From: Clostridium rhizosphaerae
GTDB taxonomy: Bacteria > Bacillota > Clostridia > Clostridiales > Clostridiaceae
Assembly: GCF_016765585.1 (NCBI RefSeq)
Contig: NZ_JAESWC010000002.1
Span: 248,001-312,000 of the forward strand
Direction of reading: 5' to 3'
Length of the DNA stretch: 64,000 nt
In this document: positions 34,364 to 44,570 of the stretch, piece after piece
Layout: each line of letters starts with the position of its first letter
How positions within the stretch are numbered: the first letter of the stretch is position 1
Made by a program: the position numbers and the translations under genes
Notes under the pieces: model-generated
The model's input: only the letters and a program-made list of their open reading frames with translations
The model's database searches: none
What the model was told of the DNA's origin: nothing

Positions 34364-37300
34364 TTATATGGAATCAAACGCAACTTGCTCTAAAAAGAAC
34401 GGACTTACTGAAGCTCTTTCAGTAATTGTGTCCTTATAGGTTTCAAGTTTTACTATTTCCCTTCCCGAAGCTGTTTTATTTACTTTAAGAAGATATATCT
34501 TGTCAAATCTGTCCCTTATAGCCTGATTCTGTATATGTGTATAGGATATTATCTGAATTTTAAGCTTTTCAGCCAATTCAAATACTGGCTTAAGCAAGGT
34601 GTTTTCTGAAATCTCTCCAAACGGATTGTCCATAACCAGTACCTTTCCAAGAGAGCTTCTTTCCGGGTATCTTTCATCAAACCTCTTGTATTCAAGAAGC
34701 ACTGCAAGGAGTATGAAGGAAATACAGAATTTCTGTGCTCCGGTGGAACTGGTCTTTAAGCTGTCCCAATTCTTCATGGTGCTGTTAAACAGCTCATATT
34801 TCATTATGTCCACCTGTATTCTCCTTATTTTTGCTACAACATCAAGAAGGTAATATGTTGTCACAAGGCTGCTTATATTTAGATTGTCATTAGAGGCTAC
34901 AGAATCTATTATATTTTTTATCTCGTTATAGTCTATATTCTCCTCCTTAAGTGTTATCTTCATAAGCCTTTCCCTGTTTATCCTTGCTATGTCATTGAGC
35001 CTTTTAAGCCCCTTTATTACCTCATCCACGTAGTCTTTTATTATGTTGTAGATGTATTCCTTCTCTCCATCTATTTCAAGCTTTCTTGCAAGAAGCCTGT
35101 CTAACTCTCCATCTGTTGCTATAATCACGTTTTCAAGGAAGCCAGCCTTCATGTTGATGTCAGTCATTCCTGCTATTGTATTATAGACCTCTATTCTTTC
35201 TCCGCTTAAATGAGGGGCCAATTCGCTTTGCGCTCTCATGAGATTGTCATTGCATTCTTTAATCTTTGCATCCAAGGAGGATTTTCTTTCCTGGATGCTG
35301 CTGTAGTCAGATTTTATTTTTTCCATGCTCATTGCTTCAAAATTGTTTGTGACGCCTTTATAGTCTTCAAGCTGTACTGAATATACTTCCAGGTTTTTTG
35401 AAGTTTCAGCCAAGTCCTTAAGCTCACTTTCATTTTTTTGTTTTGCTCTGTCTATGCTGAGCATTTCTTCGCTGTAATTCATTTCTATTATCTCTTCCGG
35501 AGGCAGCGGCGGAACTCCATAGGAATTTACTATTTTATTATAATCTGCAGACAATTTATTTTCCTTTTCTTTTAGTGCACCTGTCTTTTGCTCCTTCTGC
35601 CCGTAAATTTTCATTTTTTCATCTTTTAATTCATTAAGAGTTCTCTCGTATTCTTCAAGGCTTTTTATTAAAAGATCAAAATTGCTTGTCTTGGCAGTTC
35701 TCTCATAATTTTTCATCTTGTTTTCAGCTTCTGTTTTTTCTTCTTCCCTGCGGCTCAAGTTTTCGTTTATTTTGCTTATGTTGTTTGCTTCCGAGTTTGA
35801 ACTGTATTCTTTGAACATGCCTATAAGCACTGTCGGCTCTTCCGTAAGCAGTACGCCTTCTTTATATATGTTGTACTCAGAGTTTTTATCCTTTAAGCTT
35901 TCAAGTCTCTCATTAAGTTTTGCCCTGTATTCAATAATTCCTTCCCTGCGCTTTCCTATGGAATATTGATTCTCCCGGTTTGTTTTTTGAGCTCTATCTA
36001 TCTCTTTTGCTTTTCTTGAGAGAGCTTCCTTATTAACATAGTTTTTATTATATATTCCGCAGTAGCTATCATTGAATTCAGTAAGCTTGTCTATTTTATC
36101 CTTCTGTTTTGATATCTGGTTTTCGATTTTCACCATACTGTTCTCTTTCTCTCTAAGACCAGCTTTTATCTCCGGTATTTTTCTTTCGATCTCATTTGAG
36201 CTTGCTACCATATCCTCTATATTTTTGTATAGAAGGCTTATTGAAGCCCTGGTTCTCTGCTCATACTGCATATGGTAGTTAAAGCTTTCTGCCTTGTTTT
36301 TCAGGCTGTATAAGGCTTCAATGTCCTCATTGAGCTTTGCTATTGAAATACTCAGCTTAGACTGCTGCTCATTTAGGCTTTCAACCTTCTCAAACAGTGC
36401 TTTTTCATCAAGCATGCTGCTGTCGTAGAGCATTATGAATCTTCCGCTGGCACTTTCAGCAACATTATTTGTAAGCTCCCAGAGTCCTTCTTTACTTAAG
36501 TCTTCTCTCAGCATTAAAGGTATTGGTGTGCTGCTGTTTATTTTGAAGGAAATCCCTTTTATAAGTTCTAGCTCTTTTCTTGTGACCATTAAAGAACTTA
36601 CTATAAGTGGATTCTCTTTATATATTTTTGTTTTTTCCTCAGCTGAAAGTCCCTGTTTGTTAAGGTAATCAAGCCCGCTGATTACTTTAATGCCAAGATT
36701 GTCCATCTCCTCTTTGAAAGCGTCCGGAAGCTGCAGCTTGCTGTCCCCCTTAAGAAACTCCAATTCCTTAAGAAGCTTTTTCCTATTTTCGCTTAGGCCG
36801 TCTGCTTTTTCTTTTTTCTTTAATATTGCATCGGATATCTCTCTTTTAAATTGCTCTCTTTCAAAGATATTTGACTCATCTAAAAGGAACTTTGAAGCTG
36901 TCTCTGTAAGATATTCCTTTGCTTCAATGAATTTTTCAAGTTCCTCCTCCTGCTTTGCTGCTGTTTCATGCTTCTGCTTTATTAGAGAGTCTAATTCAGT
37001 CATTTTTATGTCGGAGTCCTTCAATTCATTTTCAAGACCGGTTATTTCACTCTTAATCTTCAGAGTATCTTCATTAAGGTTTCCTATTAAGTCCTCCGAG
37101 GCTTTTACAAGCTTGTCTATGTTGAACATTTTCCCTTCAAGAGTATTAATTATATACTCAGAAGCATCACTGTACCTTTTTATTACTTCAGCTTCCTTTG
37201 CTTCATAACCTCTAAAGAATTCCTTAAGCTCACCCTGCTGTATTGCTGTTTGCGTTGCTTCCTCTATAAGCTTTATATTTTCTTCCTTTAAAGCATTTTC

Positions 37301-38665
37301 TTCTCCAAAAAGCTTTGATTCTTCCTGCTTATTTTCTTCCTGTTTTCTCTGTACTTCCTTTATTTCCTTTTCATAATACTCTCTTATTGAAAAGCCCAAA
37401 TTGTTAAGTTTTTTCATTATTTCATTCTGTGTTTTTTCCTTCTTGTCCTTCTCAGCCACAAGCTTTGAAATATCGCTTACTATTCTGTTTCTTCTGTCTG
37501 TCCACTCTTTTAGGCTGCACAGTGCCGCCATCCTTGTGTTATCTTCAATAAGGTCTTCCGTGATTTCCAGTTCATCCCTTAGAGTATAAATGTCTGACTT
37601 CAGCTTCTTTACTTCAGTTTCAAGATTGAAATATTCCTTGGAATCCCTGTTTAGTTTTATGGATAATGACTTGGCATTAAGCTCTTCATTTTCCCTATGT
37701 TTATCTTCCATCCTATAGCCATAGGATTTATGAGCATCTTCTACGGAATTATAAAGCTCACCGAATTTTATCCTTATATCCTCTTCTGACTCCTCAAGCT
37801 CTATCCTGGCTGTAGACGCATTCATCAGCACCTGAAGCTTTTCCTTTGTTATGCATAGGCTATCGTATTCTATAAGCTCATTTCTGTGTTCTTTTGAGAA
37901 TTCCCTGTATTTTTTAAGTGACTCCTGGATGTCTTTAATAAATGAGTTGCCTTTTGAATTTTCTATGTTCTCCTCAATTGTGGGCACAATCAGGTTCTTC
38001 ATTAGCTTTTCCGTTGTATTGTTATCCTCGTAATATTTGGAAAGCACAGATTCCCCCTTGTTAAGCCTTGCTATGACAGTAGCCCATTCATCTGGGAATA
38101 TGCCGTATTCCTCAAGCTTCTCCTTGTACTCCTTAAGATAGGATTTCTTGTAGTGCTTAATAAACTTTACACCTGCTGGCTTTTCCATGTTCTTTTCAAA
38201 CATGGCGCATACCTCTGATATGCTTTTGCAGAAGAGCTTTTCATCCTTTTCATAAGTTATCTCTATGCTGTCTAGGTCAAATTTGTTTGGCCTGTCATAT
38301 TCAACTATAAAGGTTACTATGTCAAATAGTTTTGACTTGTCCTGTCTTTTATCGTCCTCCGCGAAGTTCTGCATTTTTCGTTCTATGCCTATACCGGTCA
38401 AAACTCTTGTGTTGTCTTCAGAAATCCATTCTATAAGCATATAGACCGGTTCCTTGCTGGTAAATACGTCAACTGCATTCTTGTCCGTATCCACCAGAGG
38501 AACAACCGCTTGCAAAAGTGTAATTATGGATATGGACTTGCCTGCTGTATTGGTGGCTTCCACCTGCATATTTCTGCCCATGGCTTCAAAAGGCTCGCAT
38601 GTCATTATTCGGTTTTTATTGTCCCCATATACGAAATTTACATATTTGTATCTATTTATAAACAT
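34364..38665 (-). CDS. jetC: Wadjet JetC, SMC/MukB-like ATPase
   Basis: 1433 residues. The N-terminal P-loop EATNTAGKSI (Gly42-Lys43-Ser44) has Ala in place of the first Gly. Long coiled coils cover about residues 230-620 and 790-1200, with a hinge-like globular part between (near VISGLDYLNKQGLSAEEK). The C-terminal head has STGAQKFCISFILLAV (signature) and KVLVMDNPFGEIS (Walker B). JetC is the motor that extrudes plasmid loops. The start ATG overlaps the jetB stop (TAATG). Confidence 0.88.
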   Translation of the reverse strand: MFINRYKYVNFVYGDNKNRIMTCEPFEAMGRNMQVEATNTAGKSISIITLLQAVVPLVDTDKNAVDVFTSKEPVYMLIEWISEDNTRVLTGIGIERKMQNFAEDDKRQDKSKLFDIVTFIVEYDRPNKFDLDSIEITYEKDEKLFCKSISEVCAMFEKNMEKPAGVKFIKHYKKSYLKEYKEKLEEYGIFPDEWATVIARLNKGESVLSKYYEDNNTTEKLMKNLIVPTIEENIENSKGNSFIKDIQESLKKYREFSKEHRNELIEYDSLCITKEKLQVLMNASTARIELEESEEDIRIKFGELYNSVEDAHKSYGYRMEDKHRENEELNAKSLSIKLNRDSKEYFNLETEVKKLKSDIYTLRDELEITEDLIEDNTRMAALCSLKEWTDRRNRIVSDISKLVAEKDKKEKTQNEIMKKLNNLGFSIREYYEKEIKEVQRKQEENKQEESKLFGEENALKEENIKLIEEATQTAIQQGELKEFFRGYEAKEAEVIKRYSDASEYIINTLEGKMFNIDKLVKASEDLIGNLNEDTLKIKSEITGLENELKDSDIKMTELDSLIKQKHETAAKQEEELEKFIEAKEYLTETASKFLLDESNIFEREQFKREISDAILKKKEKADGLSENRKKLLKELEFLKGDSKLQLPDAFKEEMDNLGIKVISGLDYLNKQGLSAEEKTKIYKENPLIVSSLMVTRKELELIKGISFKINSSTPIPLMLREDLSKEGLWELTNNVAESASGRFIMLYDSSMLDEKALFEKVESLNEQQSKLSISIAKLNEDIEALYSLKNKAESFNYHMQYEQRTRASISLLYKNIEDMVASSNEIERKIPEIKAGLREKENSMVKIENQISKQKDKIDKLTEFNDSYCGIYNKNYVNKEALSRKAKEIDRAQKTNRENQYSIGKRREGIIEYRAKLNERLESLKDKNSEYNIYKEGVLLTEEPTVLIGMFKEYSSNSEANNISKINENLSRREEEKTEAENKMKNYERTAKTSNFDLLIKSLEEYERTLNELKDEKMKIYGQKEQKTGALKEKENKLSADYNKIVNSYGVPPLPPEEIIEMNYSEEMLSIDRAKQKNESELKDLAETSKNLEVYSVQLEDYKGVTNNFEAMSMEKIKSDYSSIQERKSSLDAKIKECNDNLMRAQSELAPHLSGERIEVYNTIAGMTDINMKAGFLENVIIATDGELDRLLARKLEIDGEKEYIYNIIKDYVDEVIKGLKRLNDIARINRERLMKITLKEENIDYNEIKNIIDSVASNDNLNISSLVTTYYLLDVVAKIRRIQVDIMKYELFNSTMKNWDSLKTSSTGAQKFCISFILLAVLLEYKRFDERYPERSSLGKVLVMDNPFGEISENTLLKPVFELAEKLKIQIISYTHIQNQAIRDRFDKIYLLKVNKTASGREIVKLETYKDTITERASVSPFFLEQVAFDSI

Positions 38666-39390
38666 TATGCGTCCTCCCTGATGCCGTCAAAGAATATGCT
38701 TTCGATCTCAGCTTTTCGTCTGTTGTCAAGGAAATAGTAGTTCATGAGGTCGTTAAGCTTCTGTGTAGGCCTTATCTCGTCATCTTCCTTTGAATACATA
38801 ACAAGCTCCTGATTTGTCATAAAGATTATCATTTTCCTGACGCAGCCGTACCTGTACTGAAAAGACCAGGTCTGCTTTCCCAGTCTTTCTTCCTTGTCCC
38901 CGGGTATGTTCTCCTTTGCAAACCATGCATCTTTAAGGCTTCTGATATTATATTTGTATTCATTTTCAATATCTTCTGCGTTATCTTTTGATGCTGCAGC
39001 TTCAAGCCTTCTTTCAACCTTTTTCACAAGTTCGTTTACGGATATGAACTCCATTGGTGAAATACTATTAAAAAACTCATTTATAATAACTGTTATTATG
39101 TAGAGGCCCAGATAGTAGTCCGTTTCATCCTTAACGCTCTTAAAATCTTCATCATTTTTGTAGTTAAAACCTATAATGTCGTTCTCTGGTCTTGGTATCA
39201 TGTACAGCGCATCTGTTGTAAGAAGAAGGTCGCACTTGCTCTCTTCAGCCATAAATTTTAAAGTTTCCTGAACGTCGCTGTAGTTTGCATAAAGGTTGTA
39301 TAGGTCCTTATTAAGCGTCCTTTTTATTTCTCCGCCTTTTAAAAGCTGATAGTAAATTTTTGTAGCTCCTTTTATCTTCTCTTCCATCAT
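38665..39390 (-). CDS. jetB: Wadjet JetB, MukE-like subunit
   Basis: 241 residues, DUF6063/MukE-like, with winged-helix character (KGGEIKRTLNKDLYNLYANY; FISVNELVKKVERRLE). It overlaps jetA (ATGA) and jetC (TAATG), which is typical of a translationally coupled complex. Assignment rests mainly on size and operon position. Confidence 0.78.
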   Translation of the reverse strand: MMEEKIKGATKIYYQLLKGGEIKRTLNKDLYNLYANYSDVQETLKFMAEESKCDLLLTTDALYMIPRPENDIIGFNYKNDEDFKSVKDETDYYLGLYIITVIINEFFNSISPMEFISVNELVKKVERRLEAAASKDNAEDIENEYKYNIRSLKDAWFAKENIPGDKEERLGKQTWSFQYRYGCVRKMIIFMTNQELVMYSKEDDEIRPTQKLNDLMNYYFLDNRRKAEIESIFFDGIREDA

Positions 39391-40994
39391 TCAAGGCCTC
39401 CCTGCTGAATAAAAGTAAATTCCATATCCGGAACGGTAAGTTTTGTTGCAGTCTTTTCCTCCAGATTTATGGACGTTAAAAAAGTGAAGGTTTCATCAGA
39501 AACTGAAATCTTTATTGTTGGCAGTTTCCTGTAGTATTTGCTCAGTGTGCTTACGGAGTACAATATGTCAAAGCTTTCTGAGGGATTAACCACCGCAACC
39601 TTTCTAAGTTCTTTTCTGACTTCCTCTAAGTTTATTTCCTCCCCTTCATGTGCAAAAAATAGAAGCATATTTCTCACAAGGCCACCATATCTTGTTTTCT
39701 CAACATAGCTGTCTTTGTCCTTCTTCAAATCTTCAAGAAAAGCTGAAAGATAAAAGCTCTCGCATCTTATTCCATAATCTAAAAGCGTCCTTAGAAAGTC
39801 CTCATAGAAAGCATTGTAGGCTCTCATTATTTCTTCCCTTTCATCTTCCAATTCAACTTCCTCGCTCATAACTTCAATCTCTTTTAAGACTTTCTCCCCT
39901 TGTATGTTCTGCTCATCATAAGGAACATGGAGCGAAAAGATATTTGGTGACTGAAGCTTGAACAAAGGTTTGTATATTCTGTCCAGATTTCCTATAAGAC
40001 AGGCATCCTTTTCTATCTTCTGCATTATCTCTTTTTCAAAGTCAAACCTTCCGTTGTAGTTTATGAACATAGCGCTCTTTAAAAGCTCCTTAAACTGACT
40101 GCTGAAGGAGTCCTTTCTCTCATGAAGCTTCCTTATGAAAAAAATAGCCTTGTCAAGGCCGTTTAAGACCATCTTTATGTCGCCTATCTGCTCAAGTATT
40201 CTCTCGCTGCTGACGTCTTCTGAGTATAGTATATCAAGCTTGCCTAAAACCATGGTTTTAAGCTCACTGTATTTTGCCTGTTGTGATAGAAGCACATCGA
40301 AGGTCTTTCCTATAACTTCCGAGTATTTTTCGTTCTGAATAAGGGCTATGTTCCTCTTTGTCTTTTGGATATAATTGTCTATGTTCTGGCACTGAATCTC
40401 AAGAAGGTTCACTAGCTTGTCTATGTCTTCCCTTGCACTCTTGTAGTCCCCGTTTTTAATCTTGAATTCAGCAATCATTTTTGTTATCTCAATTTCGTAT
40501 ATGTCGTCGTATTCCTTTGTTGAGAACAGGAGCTTGTACCCATCTTCTGTAAGAAAGTAGGTTGTTTTTGTTTCACCGTCAATATCTATGATTTCATCGT
40601 TTATAAGCTGTACATTTATGTGTGAGCTCTTTTCATTATCATAGTCATAATAGCTGAAGCTGTATGCATAGCCTTCGTTTCTCAGGCCCTTTCTGAGGAT
40701 ATAGTAGACAAGTTCTCCAATTCGTTCTCTTGTCAGTGTCTTCTTGTAGCAGAGCCTGTTTATATCATCCATAAAATTTACTATGTCTTCCCTGGTGCAG
40801 TTTTCTCCCTTAAGGGATTTGTCCATTATAAAACAAAGAATCTGAATTAACAGATTGTAAAATTCGTGATTGTCAAACTCTTTTCCGTCTCTCCTGTTTA
40901 CAACAAACTCAGACAGGAAGTATGTGCTGGAGAGAAGATTCATCCTTCGCCTGTATCCTTCAAGCATCTTTAAATTATCCATATTATTTTTCAA
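39387..40994 (-). CDS. jetA: Wadjet JetA, MukF-like kleisin
   Basis: 535 residues, TTG start four bases after GGAGG (an in-frame ATG is at 40982). It is mostly helical. The N-terminal winged-helix region starts MLEGYRRRMNLLSSTYFLSE. A central long helix (DIDKLVNLLEIQCQNIDNYI) and a C-terminal winged helix fit a kleisin bridging the JetC heads. It overlaps the jetD end by 11 bases. Confidence 0.8.
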   Translation of the reverse strand: MKNNMDNLKMLEGYRRRMNLLSSTYFLSEFVVNRRDGKEFDNHEFYNLLIQILCFIMDKSLKGENCTREDIVNFMDDINRLCYKKTLTRERIGELVYYILRKGLRNEGYAYSFSYYDYDNEKSSHINVQLINDEIIDIDGETKTTYFLTEDGYKLLFSTKEYDDIYEIEITKMIAEFKIKNGDYKSAREDIDKLVNLLEIQCQNIDNYIQKTKRNIALIQNEKYSEVIGKTFDVLLSQQAKYSELKTMVLGKLDILYSEDVSSERILEQIGDIKMVLNGLDKAIFFIRKLHERKDSFSSQFKELLKSAMFINYNGRFDFEKEIMQKIEKDACLIGNLDRIYKPLFKLQSPNIFSLHVPYDEQNIQGEKVLKEIEVMSEEVELEDEREEIMRAYNAFYEDFLRTLLDYGIRCESFYLSAFLEDLKKDKDSYVEKTRYGGLVRNMLLFFAHEGEEINLEEVRKELRKVAVVNPSESFDILYSVSTLSKYYRKLPTIKISVSDETFTFLTSINLEEKTATKLTVPDMEFTFIQQGGLE

Positions 40995-41952
40995 TTAGCC
41001 TCCGATATGATATTATTTCCTGCGGTATATAGTTATCCTTTAGTGCTATATCAAGCACAGCCTTTTCAGTTTCACTGTCAAGTTCTGTAATTCTATCTAT
41101 TTTAACCTTCTGGGACTTCTTGTTTTTGTGTATCCCATAAATCTTAGACAGCTCCAGCATCTTTTTATAAGCCTCTTTTAGAAGCTTAAAATTAAAGCTA
41201 CTATATGCTTCTTTCAGACTTTGATAAATCCAGATTCCTTCTTTATCTATGTCTCCCCAATAATAGAAGTTATTTTCTGCATTGTTTATATAGCTTACAT
41301 TGTCATTGTAATATATATCTTCCAGACTTCTTAGTATCTTTTTACCTTCCCCATATATAACCGTTGAGAACTCCATGTCAAAAATCTGCTTTCCTTCAAG
41401 CATAAGTTTTCTTACAGTATAAAAAGTGTCCTTATTCTCTACTATAAGTATGTTCTGCGGAGTTTTTTCAGTTGACTTATAAAAAAAGAAAGGCTCCGGA
41501 GCCATATAGAAGTTCAGTATATTCATATCCAGATCCATAGCCTTGAACATCTCTTTTGCAAGCGAATCTTCCTTGAGGAATTTCTCGTCCCCAAAGACCT
41601 CGAAGGATCTTTCATTTATGGAACACTGGATTTTTAAAAGATTTGAGTTCTTCTTCATGAAGTCACTGAAAAGCCTTACATAATACCTGTGCTTCTTGTA
41701 AAGTTTCAAGTCCTGTTTGTAGACATCTATGTTTATTTTAAAATACAGATGGCCGTTCAGCTCATCCATAAGCTCTACATTTTCTTCTAGAGTGTCGCTG
41801 TTTTCCTCGTATACTATTCTATACCTTTTATAGAGAGGATCTGCCATGCTGTTAAGTCCGCTGGACTCTATCGGTACAAGAAACTTTTCATCTACAAGCT
41901 CCTGTACAACCTTAACTATATTTTTATATTCATCATCAATGATATTTTTCAA
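40984..41952 (-). CDS. jetD: Wadjet JetD, Toprim-type nuclease subunit
   Basis: 322 residues from the first standard start, a TTG at 41952. The C-terminal Toprim-like domain has ILIVENKDTFYTVRKLML (the Glu) and NFYYWGDIDKEGIWIYQSL (the DxD). JetD cuts the plasmid trapped by JetABC. The frame stays open and protein-like for 26 codons upstream (KEKLLVHKNKVKRNTIKLEE), up to ATA codons at 42028-42036 behind AGGGGGG. Those residues look like the true N-terminus, so the start may be AUA or a mutated ATG. Confidence 0.82.
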   Translation of the reverse strand: MKNIIDDEYKNIVKVVQELVDEKFLVPIESSGLNSMADPLYKRYRIVYEENSDTLEENVELMDELNGHLYFKINIDVYKQDLKLYKKHRYYVRLFSDFMKKNSNLLKIQCSINERSFEVFGDEKFLKEDSLAKEMFKAMDLDMNILNFYMAPEPFFFYKSTEKTPQNILIVENKDTFYTVRKLMLEGKQIFDMEFSTVIYGEGKKILRSLEDIYYNDNVSYINNAENNFYYWGDIDKEGIWIYQSLKEAYSSFNFKLLKEAYKKMLELSKIYGIHKNKKSQKVKIDRITELDSETEKAVLDIALKDNYIPQEIISYRRLIEK

Positions 41953-42185
41953 CTCTTCAAGTTTTATTGTGTTTCTCTTTACTTTATTTTTATGTACAAG
42001 TAATTTTTCTTTTATCTTGATTGTATCTATGTTTATCCCCCCTGCACTTAAAACAAATTACTACTAATTATAACATAAAAATTTCGAAATTTGTAGTTTG
42101 CAGCTCTTCTAGGGGGGGGTGTGAAAGCTATTGAAGATGACATTTATATTTTTAAGTTCTAGCACAGCCGTATAACTATGGAAGG

Positions 42186-42224
42186 AAAAAGTGTCGTCAT
42201 TTGAATGGAATGACGACACTTTTT
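42186..42224. terminator. Strong hairpin upstream of the Wadjet operon
   Basis: AAAAAGTGTCGTCAT with its complement and a 9-base loop, T-rich on both strands. It insulates jetD from the convergent side. Confidence 0.75.
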
Positions 42225-42285
42225 AAATATAGATATATACTTTTATGAGGAGGTTATGTTGATGATGGGAAGTTCAATACTACTC

Positions 42286-42345
42286 AAAAAACCTCACATT
42301 ACCTATGATATTCTTCACCGTAACCTGTATAATGTAGACTTTTTT
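42286..42345. repeat. Dispersed repeat R1, diverged copy
   Basis: AACCTCACATTACCTATGAT ... TTCACCGTAAC ... AATGTAGACTTTTT. The rest of the 42031-42590 gap shows no gene; a plus-strand ORF there mirrors the MerR gene. Confidence 0.65.
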
Positions 42346-42590
42346 CTATATTATTTACTAATAGGCTTATACTCTTTGAGGGTAAAAAGCTTTCACGGAG
42401 AAAGCTATAAAAATCATAATTTAGTTTGCCTATACTTATACTATTCCTACTGCTTTCCAATCAACCAGAAGATAATAGAGCTGGTTTTTGAAGCTCAAAA
42501 CATAATAATTTGGGTCTTCCTGACCACTCAAAGGATTAGTCTGTCCCCATGCCACATTTCCTTTTTAGCATCCAGGTCGGTGAATTTTTC

Positions 42591-42980
42591 CTACTTATTA
42601 ATAAATGAATTAAATATCGGACATTCATGTGGTAGACGCAAATATTCCTTAATCCTATTAAGCTCACCTTGCATCATTTGTAATTCTACAATTTTTTCGC
42701 CTATTTCCACAAGTTTTTGGGTAAGCAGTTCTTCTATATACTCTAAATTTACATCCTTATCTCCTGCAGAAAATAATGTTCTTATTTGTTCAAGCGTAAA
42801 TCCTGAATTCTTAGCACTCTTAATAAAATCTAGAGTAAGTAATACATCTTTAGAATAAAGTCTATAGCCCTTCTCTGTCCTAGTTGGCATCGGAATTAAT
42901 TTAATTTTTTCATAATATCTTAGTGTTTCTACACTAAGATTAGCCATTTTAGCAATCTGACCTCTTAGAAAGTATTCCAT
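42591..42980 (-). CDS. MerR-family regulator
   Basis: 129 residues from the ATG at 42980 (GGAGAG upstream). HTH_MerR: LRGQIAKMANLSVETLRYYE and then GYRLYSKDVLLTLDFIK, followed by a dimer coiled coil. The C-terminus has a single Cys (PHECPIFN), so a metal or redox signal is possible. The adjacent EFR1 gene may be a target. Confidence 0.88.
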   Translation of the reverse strand: MEYFLRGQIAKMANLSVETLRYYEKIKLIPMPTRTEKGYRLYSKDVLLTLDFIKSAKNSGFTLEQIRTLFSAGDKDVNLEYIEELLTQKLVEIGEKIVELQMMQGELNRIKEYLRLPHECPIFNSFINK

Positions 42981-43072
42981 ATGTATCTCTCCATTCATAT
43001 GAATAATTTTCGAGTTTAAATTTCTAGTCTACTTATTATTTAAGTTAATATTGCCTAAAACTACTATTAAAA

Positions 43073-43849
43073 TTACTTTCTTAAACACATATCACTTATT
43101 GATACTTCTGGATGATGATACTTATCTCTTTTAGATATTAATTTATTTATCTTAACGGCTTTTTTAGGACACCAATGGAAGCAAGCTAAGCATGCAGTAC
43201 AATTATTTTCCCATTGTGGTTTTTTATCAACCATTTTAATATTTTGTACAGGGCATACTTTTTCACATATTCCACAGCCTATACATTCTGATGTTGATGA
43301 ATATTTTTTAGGTGAAAATTGAAGTTTTTTAGCAACAGTGCTAACAACAAAGCTTTCTATATGACGCTTAATATTGTTTTCGCCTTCTAGCTCTTTTGTT
43401 CTACGATTATTAACATACTCTGCAATTTGTTCTACTTTATTTTTTGAATTCTTTAATCTTTCTTTTATAATTTCATCTGGAGTTGTTAATGCGTTACCTG
43501 GCATATCAACTACAAAACCTGAAGATAATGATTTTCCTTTAGCATTTAAGCATTTATTCAATGTAAACAAACTATGGCTTGGAACTCCATTACAAGTAAC
43601 AATTGCAAAAATATATGGGTTTGTTTTAAAATAGAGTTTTTCTATAAAAGCCTTAACTACGTCCGGTATAGTTGCAAAATACACTGGAAATACAAAGCCT
43701 ACTACATCTACATCCACCTCTACACTGTTTTCATTTTCAAAATTAGATATGTGTACTATTTCACCTTTTTCTATCAATAATTCCTCTAACTTTCTTGAAA
43801 CTGCTAAAGAATTTCCTGTACCTGAAAAATAATATATCTTTAAATTCAT
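43073..43849 (-). CDS. EFR1-family flavodoxin-ferredoxin
   Basis: 258 residues. An N-terminal flavodoxin-like domain (IYYFSGTGNSLAVSRKLEE, FMN loop) and two C-terminal 4Fe-4S motifs: CIGCGICEKVCPV and CTACLACFHWCP. It transfers electrons in the cytoplasm of anaerobes. Partner enzymes are not evident here. RBS AGAGGTG. Confidence 0.9.
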   Translation of the reverse strand: MNLKIYYFSGTGNSLAVSRKLEELLIEKGEIVHISNFENENSVEVDVDVVGFVFPVYFATIPDVVKAFIEKLYFKTNPYIFAIVTCNGVPSHSLFTLNKCLNAKGKSLSSGFVVDMPGNALTTPDEIIKERLKNSKNKVEQIAEYVNNRRTKELEGENNIKRHIESFVVSTVAKKLQFSPKKYSSTSECIGCGICEKVCPVQNIKMVDKKPQWENNCTACLACFHWCPKKAVKINKLISKRDKYHHPEVSISDMCLRK

Positions 43850-44139
43850 AATCGCACCTCTTTGTTTAATTTTATCTAATTATAGCACCTGTACCTAAGT
43901 ACAAGGTCAAGATGTTTTTTTACTTTTCTTATTTTATAGATTTCCTAACCACACTCCGGACCCACCTTATACTTCAGTAGTACACGAACCTTCCTTTGTT
44001 TAGATATTATCACATAATATCTAAAATAAAAGAATTAGTTTACTGTCTTATATCTTAATCATTTGTCCTTATTTCCTAATCAAACATAACCTTATGAAAT
44101 GAGTTGTAAAATTGCATCATGCATCTAATCCAATGCTGG

Positions 44140-44290
44140 TTGTGTTAAAAGAATTTGACATACATCGAAATACTCTGGCTCTATAGCTGGTTTGTAATTG
44201 CTGTAACAATCTATAAATTTCATGCTTGCTTTATTCGAGGCAGAGGTCTTATCACGTTTAAACCTCTCTATAACTCTTTCATCATTAAAT
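44140..44290 (-). other. Coding-like stretch without start, unrecognised
   Basis: A minus-strand frame reads ERVIERFKRDKTSASNKASM and continues KFIDCYSNYKPAIEPEYFD before a stop. It looks like decayed protein sequence but matches nothing I know. The remaining gap (43850-44570) contains R1 (44386-44442) and a terminator-like hairpin (44465-44540). Confidence 0.3.
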
Positions 44291-44385
44291 TAAAGAAACA
44301 CAGTTGTCAAATAAAACAGTATGAAATAAACTCTACTTTCTTATTTATTTTTCATTCTCAATAATTCTTTTTATACTCATATTCA

Positions 44386-44442
44386 AAAAAGTCTACGTCA
44401 TTTATGATACGGCTCACCGTAACCACCCTAAGTGAGGATTTA
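44386..44442. repeat. Dispersed repeat R1
   Basis: AAAAAGTCTACGTCATTTAT ... TACGGCTCACCGTAA ... AAGTGAGG. Same unit as at 17120 in inverted order. Confidence 0.7.
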
Positions 44443-44570
44443 CCAATCACATAAAAATTGATATCAAAGAGAAAAGCACCCGTCTTTCATGAACTGTACC
44501 ATGCCAATTAGACAGGATGCAGTCACAATGATTAGTGCTTTTTTTCTTGAATCAAATATTAAGTTAAATA

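Noticed and set aside
36690-37208. Plus-strand ORFs within the jetC region
   Set aside because: They are Ser/Phe/Leu-rich mirror frames of the coiled-coil gene without their own start signals.
42256-42858. 200-codon plus-strand ORF
   Set aside because: Its 3' half is the antisense of the MerR gene and its 5' half lies in an R1 repeat; no ribosome-linked protein family fits.
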